A stretch of 64,000 nucleotides of DNA, from assembly GCF_032362555.1 (NCBI RefSeq), contig NC_083513.1:5704001-5768000 (forward strand), in the 5' to 3' direction. Below the pieces are notes generated by a model. The model was not told the DNA's origin, searched no databases, and saw nothing but the letters and a program-made list of their open reading frames with translations. This DNA comes from Amyelois transitella (lineage: Eukaryota; Arthropoda; Insecta; Lepidoptera; Pyralidae). Positions 35,901-46,350 of this stretch are shown in pieces (the first letter of the stretch is position 1; the number at the start of each line of letters is the position of its first letter). The translations under genes and the position numbers were made by a program.

Positions 35901-38900
35901 GCTCGGATGTTGCTGAGAGGCTCGCGGACCGATATACTGGTGTAGCCCTCTGAAAAACAATGATGAACTTAAGAAATCAATATAAATAAAAATAATAAGT
36001 CCACCTTTGTATTATTATACAATAAATAAAAATTTCAGAAACCTACCAACTAATCAAGAAGTCACTTTCAATTAAAATCATAATTATACTTAAAAAGTTG
36101 GAAGCCGGAGAATGAAATAAAAATGCAATGAGTTAACAAGTCTAATTTAAACTTAATAAAATGGTTAAAACAAATCTTTCGTTGTTTAGTGACTGACAAA
36201 CAAAGCACGTCTGAAAATTTAACTAATAAGCGTGAATTTTGAAATAAAGTATATATTAGTTTGAGAGTACTTAAAGAGGATTTACAAAAGTAAAAAGTCC
36301 TTTTTTTAACTAAGAAAAGTAACTCCTCAGTGTATGAAAATACCTGCGGAACAGTATATACCTAATTATTTTATTTCGGTTAATTTCTTAGAATTCTCGA
36401 AATGTACGAAATAATGGGACAAAACTGAACAGAATTCAGTGTTATATCATTCAACTTCGATTTATTTATTGCTTATCATTTTGTACATTTCAGTTGTAAT
36501 AACTACAATACTCACTGGTTAGACATGAACCCCATATAAACAAAATTAAGATTGAAATGGCAAGTGCTTTTTTCAATTTAATTAAGTATGAACTAAAGTA
36601 ATTAAACTTTTCATATATTTTCAAAAAATTAAACGATCTACCCCAATATAATGTTAACCAACACGATACTGAACAACATTTAAGTATGTATATATTTTTT
36701 GGTTCCATCTAAATAACAAATTCAAGATACAATTTCTACGTAAAGTATATTATGATATTTTGTTAATGCATAATATTATTATCACAAAGCAAAATCTCAC
36801 GCACTGCACTGATATACATCAAGTTGATTTTTATCATTTGTTTATAAATATTTATCATTATCTTACATGAATGAATGTTATTTTAAGTAATTTCTGTTAA
36901 ACACTTAAATAATGTATTAATAAAATTTTTATCTTGAACTTACGGGACATTACCGCCTCGCCCATTAATGTGACTAAATGTTAAAATTTTATTAATGTAA
37001 TCATCTTTTGAATATCATAACTTATTTTATTTCGTTAAGGTTGATTTCAAATTTTTGCAAATGAAATTGCGTTAAAGCTACATCCATTTATTATGTAAGC
37101 AAATGTTTGCCAGGTTTCGAAACCCGTACGCAAACGAAACAGTACGAAAAAATAAGACAAGTCTAATTTTTACGTATTTCTCTCGACACTTCTTTTGGTT
37201 TAACAAAACGTTAAAAATGACCATATTGTTCGAGACATTCACAAGTTTTATACAAATTAACCTAGTATATTGACGGCCTCTGTGGCGCACGCTACGTAGT
37301 ACGCTTGTCTGTGACACCGGAGGTCCCAGGTTCGAATCCCGGCCAGGGCATGTTGAGAAAATAACTTTTTCTGATTGGCCTGAGTCTTGGATGTTTATGT
37401 ATATAATTATTTATTATAAAATATAGTATTGTTGAGTTAGTATCTCGTAACACAAGTCTCGAACTTACTTCGAGGCTAACTCAATCTGTGTAATTTGTCC
37501 CGTATATATTTATTTATTAACTACTCACTGGCGGAGTCTGTGGAGTCGCCGCTGAAGTGCGCGGCGGTGTCGGCGCGCGCCCGCGGCGACGGCGGCGTGA
37601 TGTACGGCAGCTCCTGGCTGGACGGCAGCTGCCCGCTTATGGCCACTGACGCGGATATCATTACTGATTCTGGAGAATACGAAAAAATATATATGAAAGC
37701 TATTTTGATAAATTTATAAAGATGTACCTACGTACATACATAGTACGTATAACGCTTCTCGGCACGTTAAGTCTTATTACAGAAATGTCTAGTTTGTTTC
37801 TAACGGCCATTTCCTTGAATGTCCCATCCCACACAGGGTAGACGGAGCCAACATTCGCGAAAAGACTAAAAGGTCACGATCAGATTTATTAATGTTTAGA
37901 AATTGTATGGCATACCTATACACTACACAAAATCCTGTTAGAACACACAAAAATAAAGCAAATAAATTTCATTGCTTTTTTATGTGAAGATAGTACATCT
38001 TGTAAGAAAATAATGTGCTACCATCACGATGGATTCATAAGCTCAAGTAAAAAAAAAATAACCGACTAACCTGGGCCGGACTGTGTCGCTTCCCGTTCAT
38101 CTATTTGAATTTCATCCTCCGATCTTTGATCAGGAGTGATTTCCACCGTACTATAAGAGATAAGAAAAAAATACTGTGTGTAGTTACTATTCGTTTTAAG
38201 TGGGCCACATATAAAAAAGTATATCTTCACTTCAATATGTTAATGATACTAAAGTGGTAAGATAAATGTTACGAATAGTTTCCTCGGGACGGCGCATAAA
38301 GCCCATAGCTACAATTTTTATAGATTATTTTTATAAATACAATTTTTATAGATTATAGAATAATTAATTCAAAACAATGATAAATCCACAGGCTAGCTAA
38401 AAATTTACATATTAGCAACTTTTACGGACACTTGACGAAGTAATCTATTTGTATTTTGTACAATAACGTAAAAAATAAAAGAATATGAAAAAGCTAGCTA
38501 CATAAATTACGGCGATCATATGAATGATTTAAATCATTATAAATACATACATACTTACATAGAATCATAAGTTGAACAATTTAATTACAAGGTACTTAAC
38601 GTAAATATGTAGTCATAACATAATACCTATTCATATAACAATTTTATTCATATTCAATGTCCTTTGTCATGTAAAGCATAATAAGATGCTAATACATATT
38701 AACGGTTGGTTATAAAACAAAGACGTTATGATGAGTATTGCAGAATAACAAGGATAATATAAACATGTGGCAGTACCTAGATGCATAATGATGATAGATT
38801 TAAATTAGAATCTTTGGCGTTTTTTACTTCCTGAAATATGTATTAATAACGTAACAATAATGTAATTAGTTTTAGGCTAAGTTATACTGATACCTTACTT

Positions 38901-41900
38901 CCTGTACTCAAAGACTTGTAAATCAATACCTTTTAGCTAGGGAACGCATCCACAGCGAGTTATGTTATTCAATTCCTATTCAAATACTAAAAGGATATGC
39001 TGTATTTTAATAGAATAAAGATACAAACATATGTACATAAAATCACACCTCTTTCCCGGAGCGGTGGTAGACTGCATCTTTCCACTAGCCCCAGGATGGC
39101 TGCATACTACTTCCGCTTCATCTACTTTCATTAGTTTCTAGAATATAGATAGATACTTACATGTTATGAGACTCATTCTGAAGCTTTGCATATGCATGCT
39201 CGTAGGGGTGCTCCCTACTCGTGGACGCGATAGCCGAAGCTTTGGCACCTGGGGACAAGTATAGAATTGAAAATTCCATACCACAGACATCTAGAGAACA
39301 GAGATCTAGTTGTAATCCAAAGGATATGCGGTAATTGTTCCATTCCATACACACTTCGATCGAGTGAAGTCTATTAAGTGTAGCATAAAAATGTAGATAT
39401 CGTGCTATATTTATCAGCAAAATCTACCAAAAATGGACGAAACGCGGGGATTTTGTTCCATTTTAGCTTTGTTGGCTTAAGCAGTAATTAACTGGATGTC
39501 GTTGTTTTCATAAAGGTTCATACACCTCTGAAAATAACTTACACAAATAATTAGGCCCAAACTGGACGTTCTAATACATTGCACATAAATGCTTCCAGCA
39601 AAAGTGAGCCAGTTTCATAATTTCCCGTGTTTTTCAGTCGGATTGGTACATAGGTATACGAATTGTTAAAACAATGCCACTGAATTGCAAGTTACATTCA
39701 TATAATGAGTTATTTTACTATAATAACATATCCTTAGAAAAAGTGTATATATAAGTATGTATGTCCTTTAATTTTTGATAACAAAAAAATATAATAATAA
39801 AAGATTATAATCTTGATACGTTATCACATTGATTTAAACTGTAATATAATGAATCGCATAATGACATACGATCAGATAACGACCGAGACAAAGAGTTACG
39901 TCCTGATTAATTTACGTTTGATTATAGTATTGTCGCGTGGAGCGATAACTGAATCTTGGATATATAATTTATTTTATTAAGGTTACTAAAGGTGTTGATT
40001 AATAAATTGCATTACGAAATGCAAATAAGACAAGTTGGCATTAAGACAGAAATTTCAATATAATTCTACAAAAAAATACACTTTTTTATTGTACTTACTT
40101 TTCTACACAAAGGAAGGTTTAGGTACAATTGCGAATGTAGAACAGACATTGATTTTAGATTCCATTCAGCTTTTTGAAGAAAATTAGGCTACTTGACGGA
40201 TAAAATTGAGTTTATCATAGAAACCAGAAGAAGTTGTAAATATTCGATTTTCATTATTTAATTTAATATGTACGTACTTCTAGTCGGATGTAAAGATAAA
40301 ATAAAGTAGCTATGGATTATTGTTTATCAAGAATTATATTGATTGTTGCTACTTGATGAGATGTTGTCAGTGATGATTATTAAATATGTTTATGTATACT
40401 TTTATATTAAAAATTTACGAAGATGATGTAGTATGGTATTCAGACTTTTAACTCTCTCTCATTTTTTAGTGTTCCCAGTATCACTTTCTACTGCTTTGGG
40501 GCCGAAGGCCAAATTCAATACCAGTCAGACATTAAGGCAAAAAGTTTCGATTTTATCCTGGCCCAAAATAATGTAAGGTGCCAATTTGACTGTTCTGATA
40601 TATTCATCTATCATAAAGAGCTTTTTATACATACGTCAACTCACAGGGGTCACCATGAGACCATCACACGAACCATCGTGTGATGGTCTCATGGTAGTAA
40701 GTAAGTACCAACTTAGTGCTTACCAATATAAGAAAATCATAAAAAGAAATAGTGGAAGTTAATTTAGTTTATTACTGTGTAGTGATTACCTTCATCTAAA
40801 TTGACAGTAGCATATATTTCTGAAGCAGTATCCCCACTGTCGTGCCTCCCCACTGGGTGCGGGATCTCAGGTAGACTGCGCTGATTATTCTGGGTAGATG
40901 CCCTGTTAAATGAAAACATAAAATTAAAATGTTAAATAAAAAGTGGACAACATTTTTTAAACTTAGCTGAAATTTTGCCATATAGACACATAGCAGGTTG
41001 ATGTCTTCTTTATCCTGGCCTTAGTCCTGGTTATATCCCCACCCCTCTGGAGAGGAGCCGTGGGCGCACCTCTGACATGATCTTGGATTAGATGAGTCAG
41101 GTTTTTACACAAAGTGACTCCCATCATCTCCGCATCTCATATCTCCGCTACCTTTGCAGTGGTATTTAGCCCGAATAAGACCTAGATATAGCATGTTGTG
41201 ACTGTCAATAATTCTCTTAATAATAAATTTTATTTTTCTTTATACATAAGATTACAAACTTTGGATTCTTCTTTTAGGCGATTGGCTAGCAACCTGTCAC
41301 TATTTGAATCTCAATTCTATCATTAAGCCAAACAGCTAAATGTGGCTCTGTCTACCCCACAAGGGATATAGATGTGATGATATGTATATATGTTATACCT
41401 AAACATCACATCCTTTCAATTAGAAATAAACAATAAATAATATAAGTTTATAAACATCTAAGCATGCAGTGTTCAGCTATTATTTTGGTACATCAGGGAT
41501 TAGATTTGATTACAAGCACATTTCAATATTTAAACTTTCTTTTAGAGATATTAATCTGTGACTCCAGATTTGGCCATAAAGATAACTCAAGAGTGTGAAA
41601 GTTAGGCCATTTTCTGTCAAACATTCTTAGTTATATTTATCAATTTCGTAACTACCAGAATTTCCTGAGATTTCAAAACATAAGTTGGCAGTAACCTGAA
41701 GTTACAAAATAAAGAGCATGGAATGTGTAAATATACCATTATATATATCATCTTATCACCTATTTATTATATTATAAATGTCTTTTACTTAAATCTAAAT
41801 ATTTCTAGGTATCTGAAGGTTTGTGAAAATACCAATTTCATTTCCTGTGCTGCAGCACCCAGGGTCCACTATCAAAGTCATCAGTCAGTTGTATATATAC

Positions 41901-42765
41901 AACATGTATTGTTCTTAAAGCATATATCATAACATAATAGAAAAGGCTATAGAAGGCAACACTCAAGTTTTTAATTTAATTAGAAAGAAACCAATTTTGC
42001 CCCTACATTAGTACCTTTATCTATTGGAGCAATTAATATTATTAGTAACTGGATTGAATATCAGATAAACACCTTTTTTTCCACCAAAGTTATTAACATT
42101 TTCATCTAAATACATTCAAATGTTAGTCAATAATTTAGATAAAACATATTAAATTGATTACATATCTACATGAACCAAGCAGTCTACGAAGGTTATTAAA
42201 GAGAACTCTACCCACTGAGTTAGAAACAACTAGGACATGCCATTTCTATAACAAACCGCTTGACAGATGCTGGAGTGGTGGGCGTAGGGGACAGTACCTC
42301 TTCGTCAAAACGGATTTTGACTACTCCAGCAGTACCCACCAACTCACTTCTGTTAAATGTAAAAATATATTTGCAATTGACAGCTAGGGCAGCCAAAGAA
42401 CATAAGAATAAATATAATACTTGTCTCAGATATCAAGGTTCATATATCTTTTCTAATGAGTATGAATATTATTTATTTATTTCTTTAACCTGTCGATGAC
42501 ATGTTTGTCATCGTGTCTTGTGTTCAATACAACAATATTATGAGATGAATGTCCAGTTCTGAGTCTGACTGACTGAGACTGAACATCAATTTTTTATTAA
42601 AATTATTGGCATGGATCATTCTTTTACAGCTGATTATAAAAATGAAAAAGTAAATACAACTTACTTCTGATTAGAATTTTTACAGCCGCAAACACAGGCT
42701 GAGAGTGCCGTAATAAGTGATACGAGCACCCCCACACTCAAAGCTAACTCTACGAAAGTATACAT
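32938..42765 (-). CDS. Single-pass membrane protein with 24 tyrosine motifs (LAT/PAG-like adaptor)
   Basis: I do not recognise this protein by name. Exons: 42765-42665, 40902-40790, 39248-39161, 38150-38071, 37669-37529, 35949-35845, 35407-35299, 35200-35142, 34751-34560, 34166-32938; all in phase, 738 residues. The outside part is only about 7 residues. One membrane helix (LALSVGVLVSLITALSA) is followed at once by CVCGCKN, likely palmitoylated cysteines, then a long cytosolic tail. The tail holds 24 Y-x-x-(V/I/L/M) motifs, among them EIYATV, EMYAAI, DTYAQI, DPGYETI and repeated DPNYESV, plus two YSN sites. The exon 9 segment is H/A/V-rich and the end has a GGAAGGAAGG run. The C-terminus DYFQV fits a class II PDZ ligand. 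The layout is that of LAT/PAG/LAX/NTAL adaptors, so a docking platform for SH2 proteins is likely. That role is inference. Introns carry a SINE, SINE fragments and AT-rich filler. Confidence 0.85.
34230..34340 (-). repeat. Possible retroelement 3' tail
   Basis: A (TTTA)n run followed by GGGTTTACCAACGTTTG; read on the minus strand this is a short tail of (AAAT) units. It is in the last intron of the adaptor gene. The family was not identified. Confidence 0.3.
35636..35695 (-). repeat. SINE family A fragment
   Basis: Diverged ATCACGTCTTTATCCCATAC with GAGCCAACGGCCTCG, matching the tail half of SINE family A. It is intronic in the adaptor gene. Confidence 0.5.
37265..37515 (+). repeat. SINE family C (tRNA-derived)
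   Basis: TCTGTGGCGCACGC resembles a pol III A box and GGTTCGAATCCCGGCCAGGG is a near-perfect B box. The body runs to about 37512, ending in AATTTGTCCCG and an AT-rich tail. It ends within about 15 bases of exon 5 of the adaptor gene, on the donor side. It is not a tRNA gene: there is no cloverleaf closure or anticodon stem. Confidence 0.75.
37815..37885 (-). repeat. SINE family A fragment
   Basis: TCCCACACAGGGTAGACGGA and GAAAAGACTAAAAGGTCACG are recognisable, diverged pieces of the SINE A tail half. It is intronic. Confidence 0.5.
39040..39135 (+). repeat. Repeat family D fragment
   Basis: AAAATCACACCTCTTTCCCG then TAGACTGCATCTTTCCACTA and CTTCCGCTTCATCTACTTTC. This is the same block order as 48197-48372, diverged. 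It is intronic in the adaptor gene. Confidence 0.55.
40652..40695. repeat. Perfect hairpin, 20-bp arms
   Basis: ACCATGAGACCATCACACGA at 40652-40671 and its exact reverse complement at 40676-40695 around the 4-base loop ACCA. It lies about 95 bases downstream (in transcript sense) of exon 2 of the adaptor gene. Confidence 0.9.
41005..41225 (-). repeat. SINE family B body
   Basis: Opens CTTTATCCTGGCCTTAGTCC and shares ordered blocks such as AAAGTGACTCCCATCATCTC with 12003-12235. The tRNA head is not clear. It lies in intron 1 of the adaptor gene. Confidence 0.6.
41248..41393 (+). repeat. SINE family A, head truncated
   Basis: From GATTACAAACTTTGGATTC through TTTGAATCTCAATTCTATC to AAGGGATATAGATGTGATG and a TATGTATATATG tail. 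It lies next to the SINE B fragment in intron 1 of the adaptor gene. Confidence 0.7.
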
Positions 42766-43239
42766 AACTATAGTTCCTTAATTAGTAAGCAAGCAATGGT
42801 ATACTTGATTACATTTCAATTGTATTAAGTCACTCCTATAAATAAGAATCCACTATTTATAAGACTTTCTTCCATATTTTGTAAAAGTAGTATTGAAATG
42901 TAGGACACGAGTTTTATAAACATAAGATCGCCTCTTGTTTATTTAAAAAAAATTAAGAACACGGTTTATTTATATCTTGTTTATTGTACACTTCCTCCTA
43001 TTTGAAATTACAATTCATTTTAGTAAAAGTTTTGCGAAATGCACATTCACATTCAGAACCCTAGCCAATAAACAAAATGACATTTATGAAAATGTTACAA
43101 GCCCCAAACCAATAATTTTCCCCAACGTTTTCTGATTGATGTTTGACGGGGTGAATAGAGCAAAGCAAACTTATTTTATTTCGCAACCGTTTTTCTTATT
43201 GTAAATGCATACCTACGTGCTTATTAAATTTATGACGAA
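42766..43239. other. Upstream flank of the adaptor gene
   Basis: AT-rich with no repeat recognised. It should contain the promoter and 5' UTR of the adaptor gene, transcribed leftward. No TATA or initiator stands out. Confidence 0.35.
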
Positions 43240-43830
43240 TACATGTTGTGATTCTAGGATTTCTTCATCTTATGTTAGTGAATTTTGTTTGTTTGTTTGT
43301 AAACTCTTTATTGCACATAAAATAAATAAAACAAATTACAAAACAATTATTGGATTTAGAAGAATATGTACAATGGCGGACTTATCCCCAATGGGATTTC
43401 TTCCAGTCAACCAAAATATAAAGGAAAATACAAAATTAAAAAGGCAGCGCACATAAAAAGCATTGAGATGCAGTGAAATAAACAATAAATTTCTACATAA
43501 TTAAAGTTAATACATATTTATGAGTACACTCAATTGTTAGATGCATCAGAATACAGTCTTTTGATAAGTGATTTATAAGAACTAAGGTTTAGAGCAGATT
43601 GACGACTGACAGATGAATGAACACTAAAAGATAAGCCATAAGTCCGAGAAGAATAAGGAGGAATAAGTAATTTAAGATTATTATGAGATTGCATGCGACT
43701 ATCCGTCTCACGGAATGAGAAATTTTTATGAAGATACTGGGGAAATGAAGGATTAAAAAGGATATTAAACAAGAGAGATAGTGTGTGAACATTACGTCTG
43801 TAGGGACGCAATGTAGACGTATAGGCTACG
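43240..43830 (-). mobile_element. 5'-truncated LINE fragment (3' end)
   Basis: On the minus strand, a partial frame from 43811 (LIPPYSSRTYGLSF, LSSYKSLIKRLY) resembles the C-terminal end of reverse transcriptase frames of Jockey/CR1-like LINEs. It is followed by a 3' UTR with AATAAA and a short (CAAA)n tail near 43280. Only the tail end of the element is present. The family is uncertain. Confidence 0.55.
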
Positions 43831-43839
43831 TCTAAGGGG

Positions 43840-44371
43840 AATTGGGAGCCAATTCAATTTTGCTATTCTTTTTGAGAACAATTTACTTAAAATTGTACCT
43901 TAATCTAAAACGATCATTTTGGTTCCTCAAAAAACTCGTCCCTGGCTACATACATGAAGCCAGGGCAAAGAGGGACGTGTTTTTGAGTCAGTGGTACGAA
44001 TCCTCGCACATTAAGTCCCTTAGCGCTTTATTAGCTAAAAGGTACCTCCAAGGCCTGGTAGACTAAGCTCGATTTCTTCAGTTGCAGTTGGAAACACTGA
44101 CAGCTTATAGTGGTGACAGCTGACAGATGGATGACAGAAAAATGAAATTCAAATCAAACAAAAGTCGTTCTCACTTCTCATTTTTGTTTCGCGCTCGTAA
44201 ATTTCCTAGAAAATAGTAGCCGTTGAAAAAATGATGAAAAGAACATTTTTGTAGATAGTTACCCTCTATACATGTGGATATTATCCTGAGTTTGAAACTT
44301 GAAGACGCATATGTACTTTTGACAAAACTCTACACATACCTAACCTCGGCTGCGAATATTACCGGTACGAT
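43840..44371. other. Promoter-side flank of Ndc1
   Basis: Contains the presumed promoter and 5' UTR of the NDC1 gene. A 74-codon plus-strand frame at 43842-44066 has no recognised similarity and is probably chance or LINE debris. Confidence 0.35.
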
Positions 44372-46060
44372 ATGGAGACCAAAAGTGAAATTTTTTCACA
44401 AAGATTAATTATAGCAGTGTTGTGGAATATTGGACTACAGACTTTTATCGCTGTACTATTGGTATTTCTAATACAAATTGACATACTACATCCCCTATCA
44501 TGGATTGCTTCTACACTCACCGACATTTTTGGGTGGAAAATGGGTCTGAATATAATTCTTCTTGGTTTAGTGTCTTTTTTCCATGCTTATATTTATGGTA
44601 ATTACTATACGATTCCAGTGCCGAAATACTTTACGAGGTTTTCATTGTTTCTGAATTTATTTTCTGTACAAAATGTAACATTTAGTATTCTCTATGCATT
44701 GAGTGGATATTTTACAATGAGTTTGTATTCATCTTTGGCTAAAAGCAACTTTAATACACTAAAGAAAAAATGTGAACATTTTGATGGGCAGTGTCTCATG
44801 GAACAAAGTTTGTATCTGCAATTTGGCGGAATGTGGATGGGTTTGTACTACTTCTTAAATACTCATATTTTAAGCCCTACACTTCTCTTGTTTCCTCACA
44901 TTTATCAGGACAAGTTTCAACAAATCAAACTGGCTGTGAGTAATATACTTTCTACAGGATTTAGGAATTCTATCCTCCCTGTTGTTTATTATTGTATTTT
45001 TTACTATATATGGGGGAGTAAACCAAGAACTGTGGTATCAGATGTATATGGTGCATATTTAGAAGATCCTCCATTAGATAATTTGTACAACTTATTCACA
45101 TCTGGTATTTGGATTGGACTTTGGTTCTATACTAGTTTATTCTTAATATCTGTGTATACTATGAGAACGGTATTCAATATTGTGCTCACCGAACCAATGA
45201 AATTTCCTATAGAATCAGATTCAAGTCTAACATTACATAATGCATTAGCTCAAAGATCACAATTCAATGGTTATTTGGGAGCACAGGACTTGAGAATCTT
45301 AGCCATGACTGATCCTGCTAGAAGACATAATATTTTCACATTGTCGCAACCTGGAGGTCATCCAAGAAACTGGAATAATTTATTAGAACAATGCCTGAAT
45401 ATCATAAATGATTTCAGCAAAGAATTGGATAATATTAATGGAGATGGAAAGAAAATAGAAATTAATAATTCTGATCAAAAAAAGTTGATGAATATAAGTC
45501 CTAAAAGTGGCTTGTATTCAAGTAAATTAAGGAATTTGGCAGAGTCACCAAAGTTGATTGAACTCAAAGATTACAATAGGAACAAAGTTGAAAACACATT
45601 TGCAAACGCAGTGAAGGAAGAACTGAACATATTTGTGAACAAATTATGCCAAAAACCAGGTATTCACTATTTTTTTGGAGAGTTGACAGATACAAAGCTG
45701 AAATATTTGTTGTTGCATGCTCAGCCTGTAATGTGGACTTGTGAAGGGTTGGCCTTCATTGCATCAGCTTCATTGACAGAGGACAAATATGGAGTAGTCC
45801 AGAATGACTTGCCTGCCATCATGTCTGCACTGGTGAATCTCAAACAGAACTTGGACAAGCTGAGCAAACCGGGCCTGGTGCCCAGAAAGCATATTTTGCA
45901 CGACTTGCTTGCAATAAAAATAAAGAGTGCCCTCGTATCAGCAGTCAAAAGAAGTATCTATAAAATAGTAATAACTTTTTCAAAGTATATTCATGAAATA
46001 CCTCTGGATCCAGATGTTCAAACTGCCATTCAACCATTTTTAATGTGTAAAGAGGCTTAA
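44372..46060 (+). CDS. Ndc1: Nucleoporin NDC1 (single coding exon)
   Basis: Transmembrane nucleoporin that anchors the nuclear pore complex in the fused nuclear membranes and binds ALADIN and NUP35-type partners in other animals. One uninterrupted frame of 562 residues. The N-terminal half has about six membrane segments (near 12-35, 55-75, 90-120, 135-165, 188-210, 240-262). The cytosolic C-terminal half carries the family signature LGAQDLRILAMTDPARR and FTLSQPGGHPRNW, then the conserved end block WTCEGLAFIASASLTEDKYG. The human protein is about 674 residues; the difference lies in a shorter middle linker. The start was chosen because the first membrane helix follows at once. It is convergent with unc80. 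Confidence 0.95.
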   Translation: METKSEIFSQRLIIAVLWNIGLQTFIAVLLVFLIQIDILHPLSWIASTLTDIFGWKMGLNIILLGLVSFFHAYIYGNYYTIPVPKYFTRFSLFLNLFSVQNVTFSILYALSGYFTMSLYSSLAKSNFNTLKKKCEHFDGQCLMEQSLYLQFGGMWMGLYYFLNTHILSPTLLLFPHIYQDKFQQIKLAVSNILSTGFRNSILPVVYYCIFYYIWGSKPRTVVSDVYGAYLEDPPLDNLYNLFTSGIWIGLWFYTSLFLISVYTMRTVFNIVLTEPMKFPIESDSSLTLHNALAQRSQFNGYLGAQDLRILAMTDPARRHNIFTLSQPGGHPRNWNNLLEQCLNIINDFSKELDNINGDGKKIEINNSDQKKLMNISPKSGLYSSKLRNLAESPKLIELKDYNRNKVENTFANAVKEELNIFVNKLCQKPGIHYFFGELTDTKLKYLLLHAQPVMWTCEGLAFIASASLTEDKYGVVQNDLPAIMSALVNLKQNLDKLSKPGLVPRKHILHDLLAIKIKSALVSAVKRSIYKIVITFSKYIHEIPLDPDVQTAIQPFLMCKEA

Positions 46061-46118
46061 ATTGTTAGTAATTATTTTAAATACTTAGGGTAATGTAAAT
46101 GTTAATACTTATTTTTGT

Positions 46119-46138
46119 AATAAATAACTTTGAATAAA
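46119..46138 (+). other. Ndc1 polyadenylation signals
   Basis: AATAAA at 46119-46124 and again at 46133-46138, about 60 bases after the stop codon. The 3' UTR is therefore short and ends before the unc80 coding region on the other strand. Confidence 0.6.
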
Positions 46139-46325
46139 ACACTCTTTTAAAGAAAACCTTCTATTAAATGCTCTAAAACATAAATCTCATAATTATATCA
46201 CATATTTGACTAGAAACACGAATAATGTTATAATAGAACATAGGTACCGATATAATTTTTAAAATAGTATACCAATCTTCAAGATGTTTAAGATTTAGGC
46301 ATAATTGTAATAGAAAGACTAGGCC

Positions 46326-46331
46326 TTTATT
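46326..46331 (-). other. unc80 polyadenylation signal
   Basis: TTTATT on the plus strand is AATAAA on the minus strand, 20 bases after the unc80 stop codon. It is the nearest canonical signal and would give a very short 3' UTR; a longer one overlapping Ndc1 is possible. Confidence 0.4.
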
Positions 46332-46350
46332 TCTACATATTTGCTATACT

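Noticed and set aside
37280-37350. tRNA gene candidate
   Set aside because: Good B box but no acceptor, D or anticodon stems; it is the head of SINE family C.
43842-44066. 74-codon plus-strand frame before Ndc1
   Set aside because: No family resemblance, next to LINE debris; no reason to call it a gene or an Ndc1 exon.
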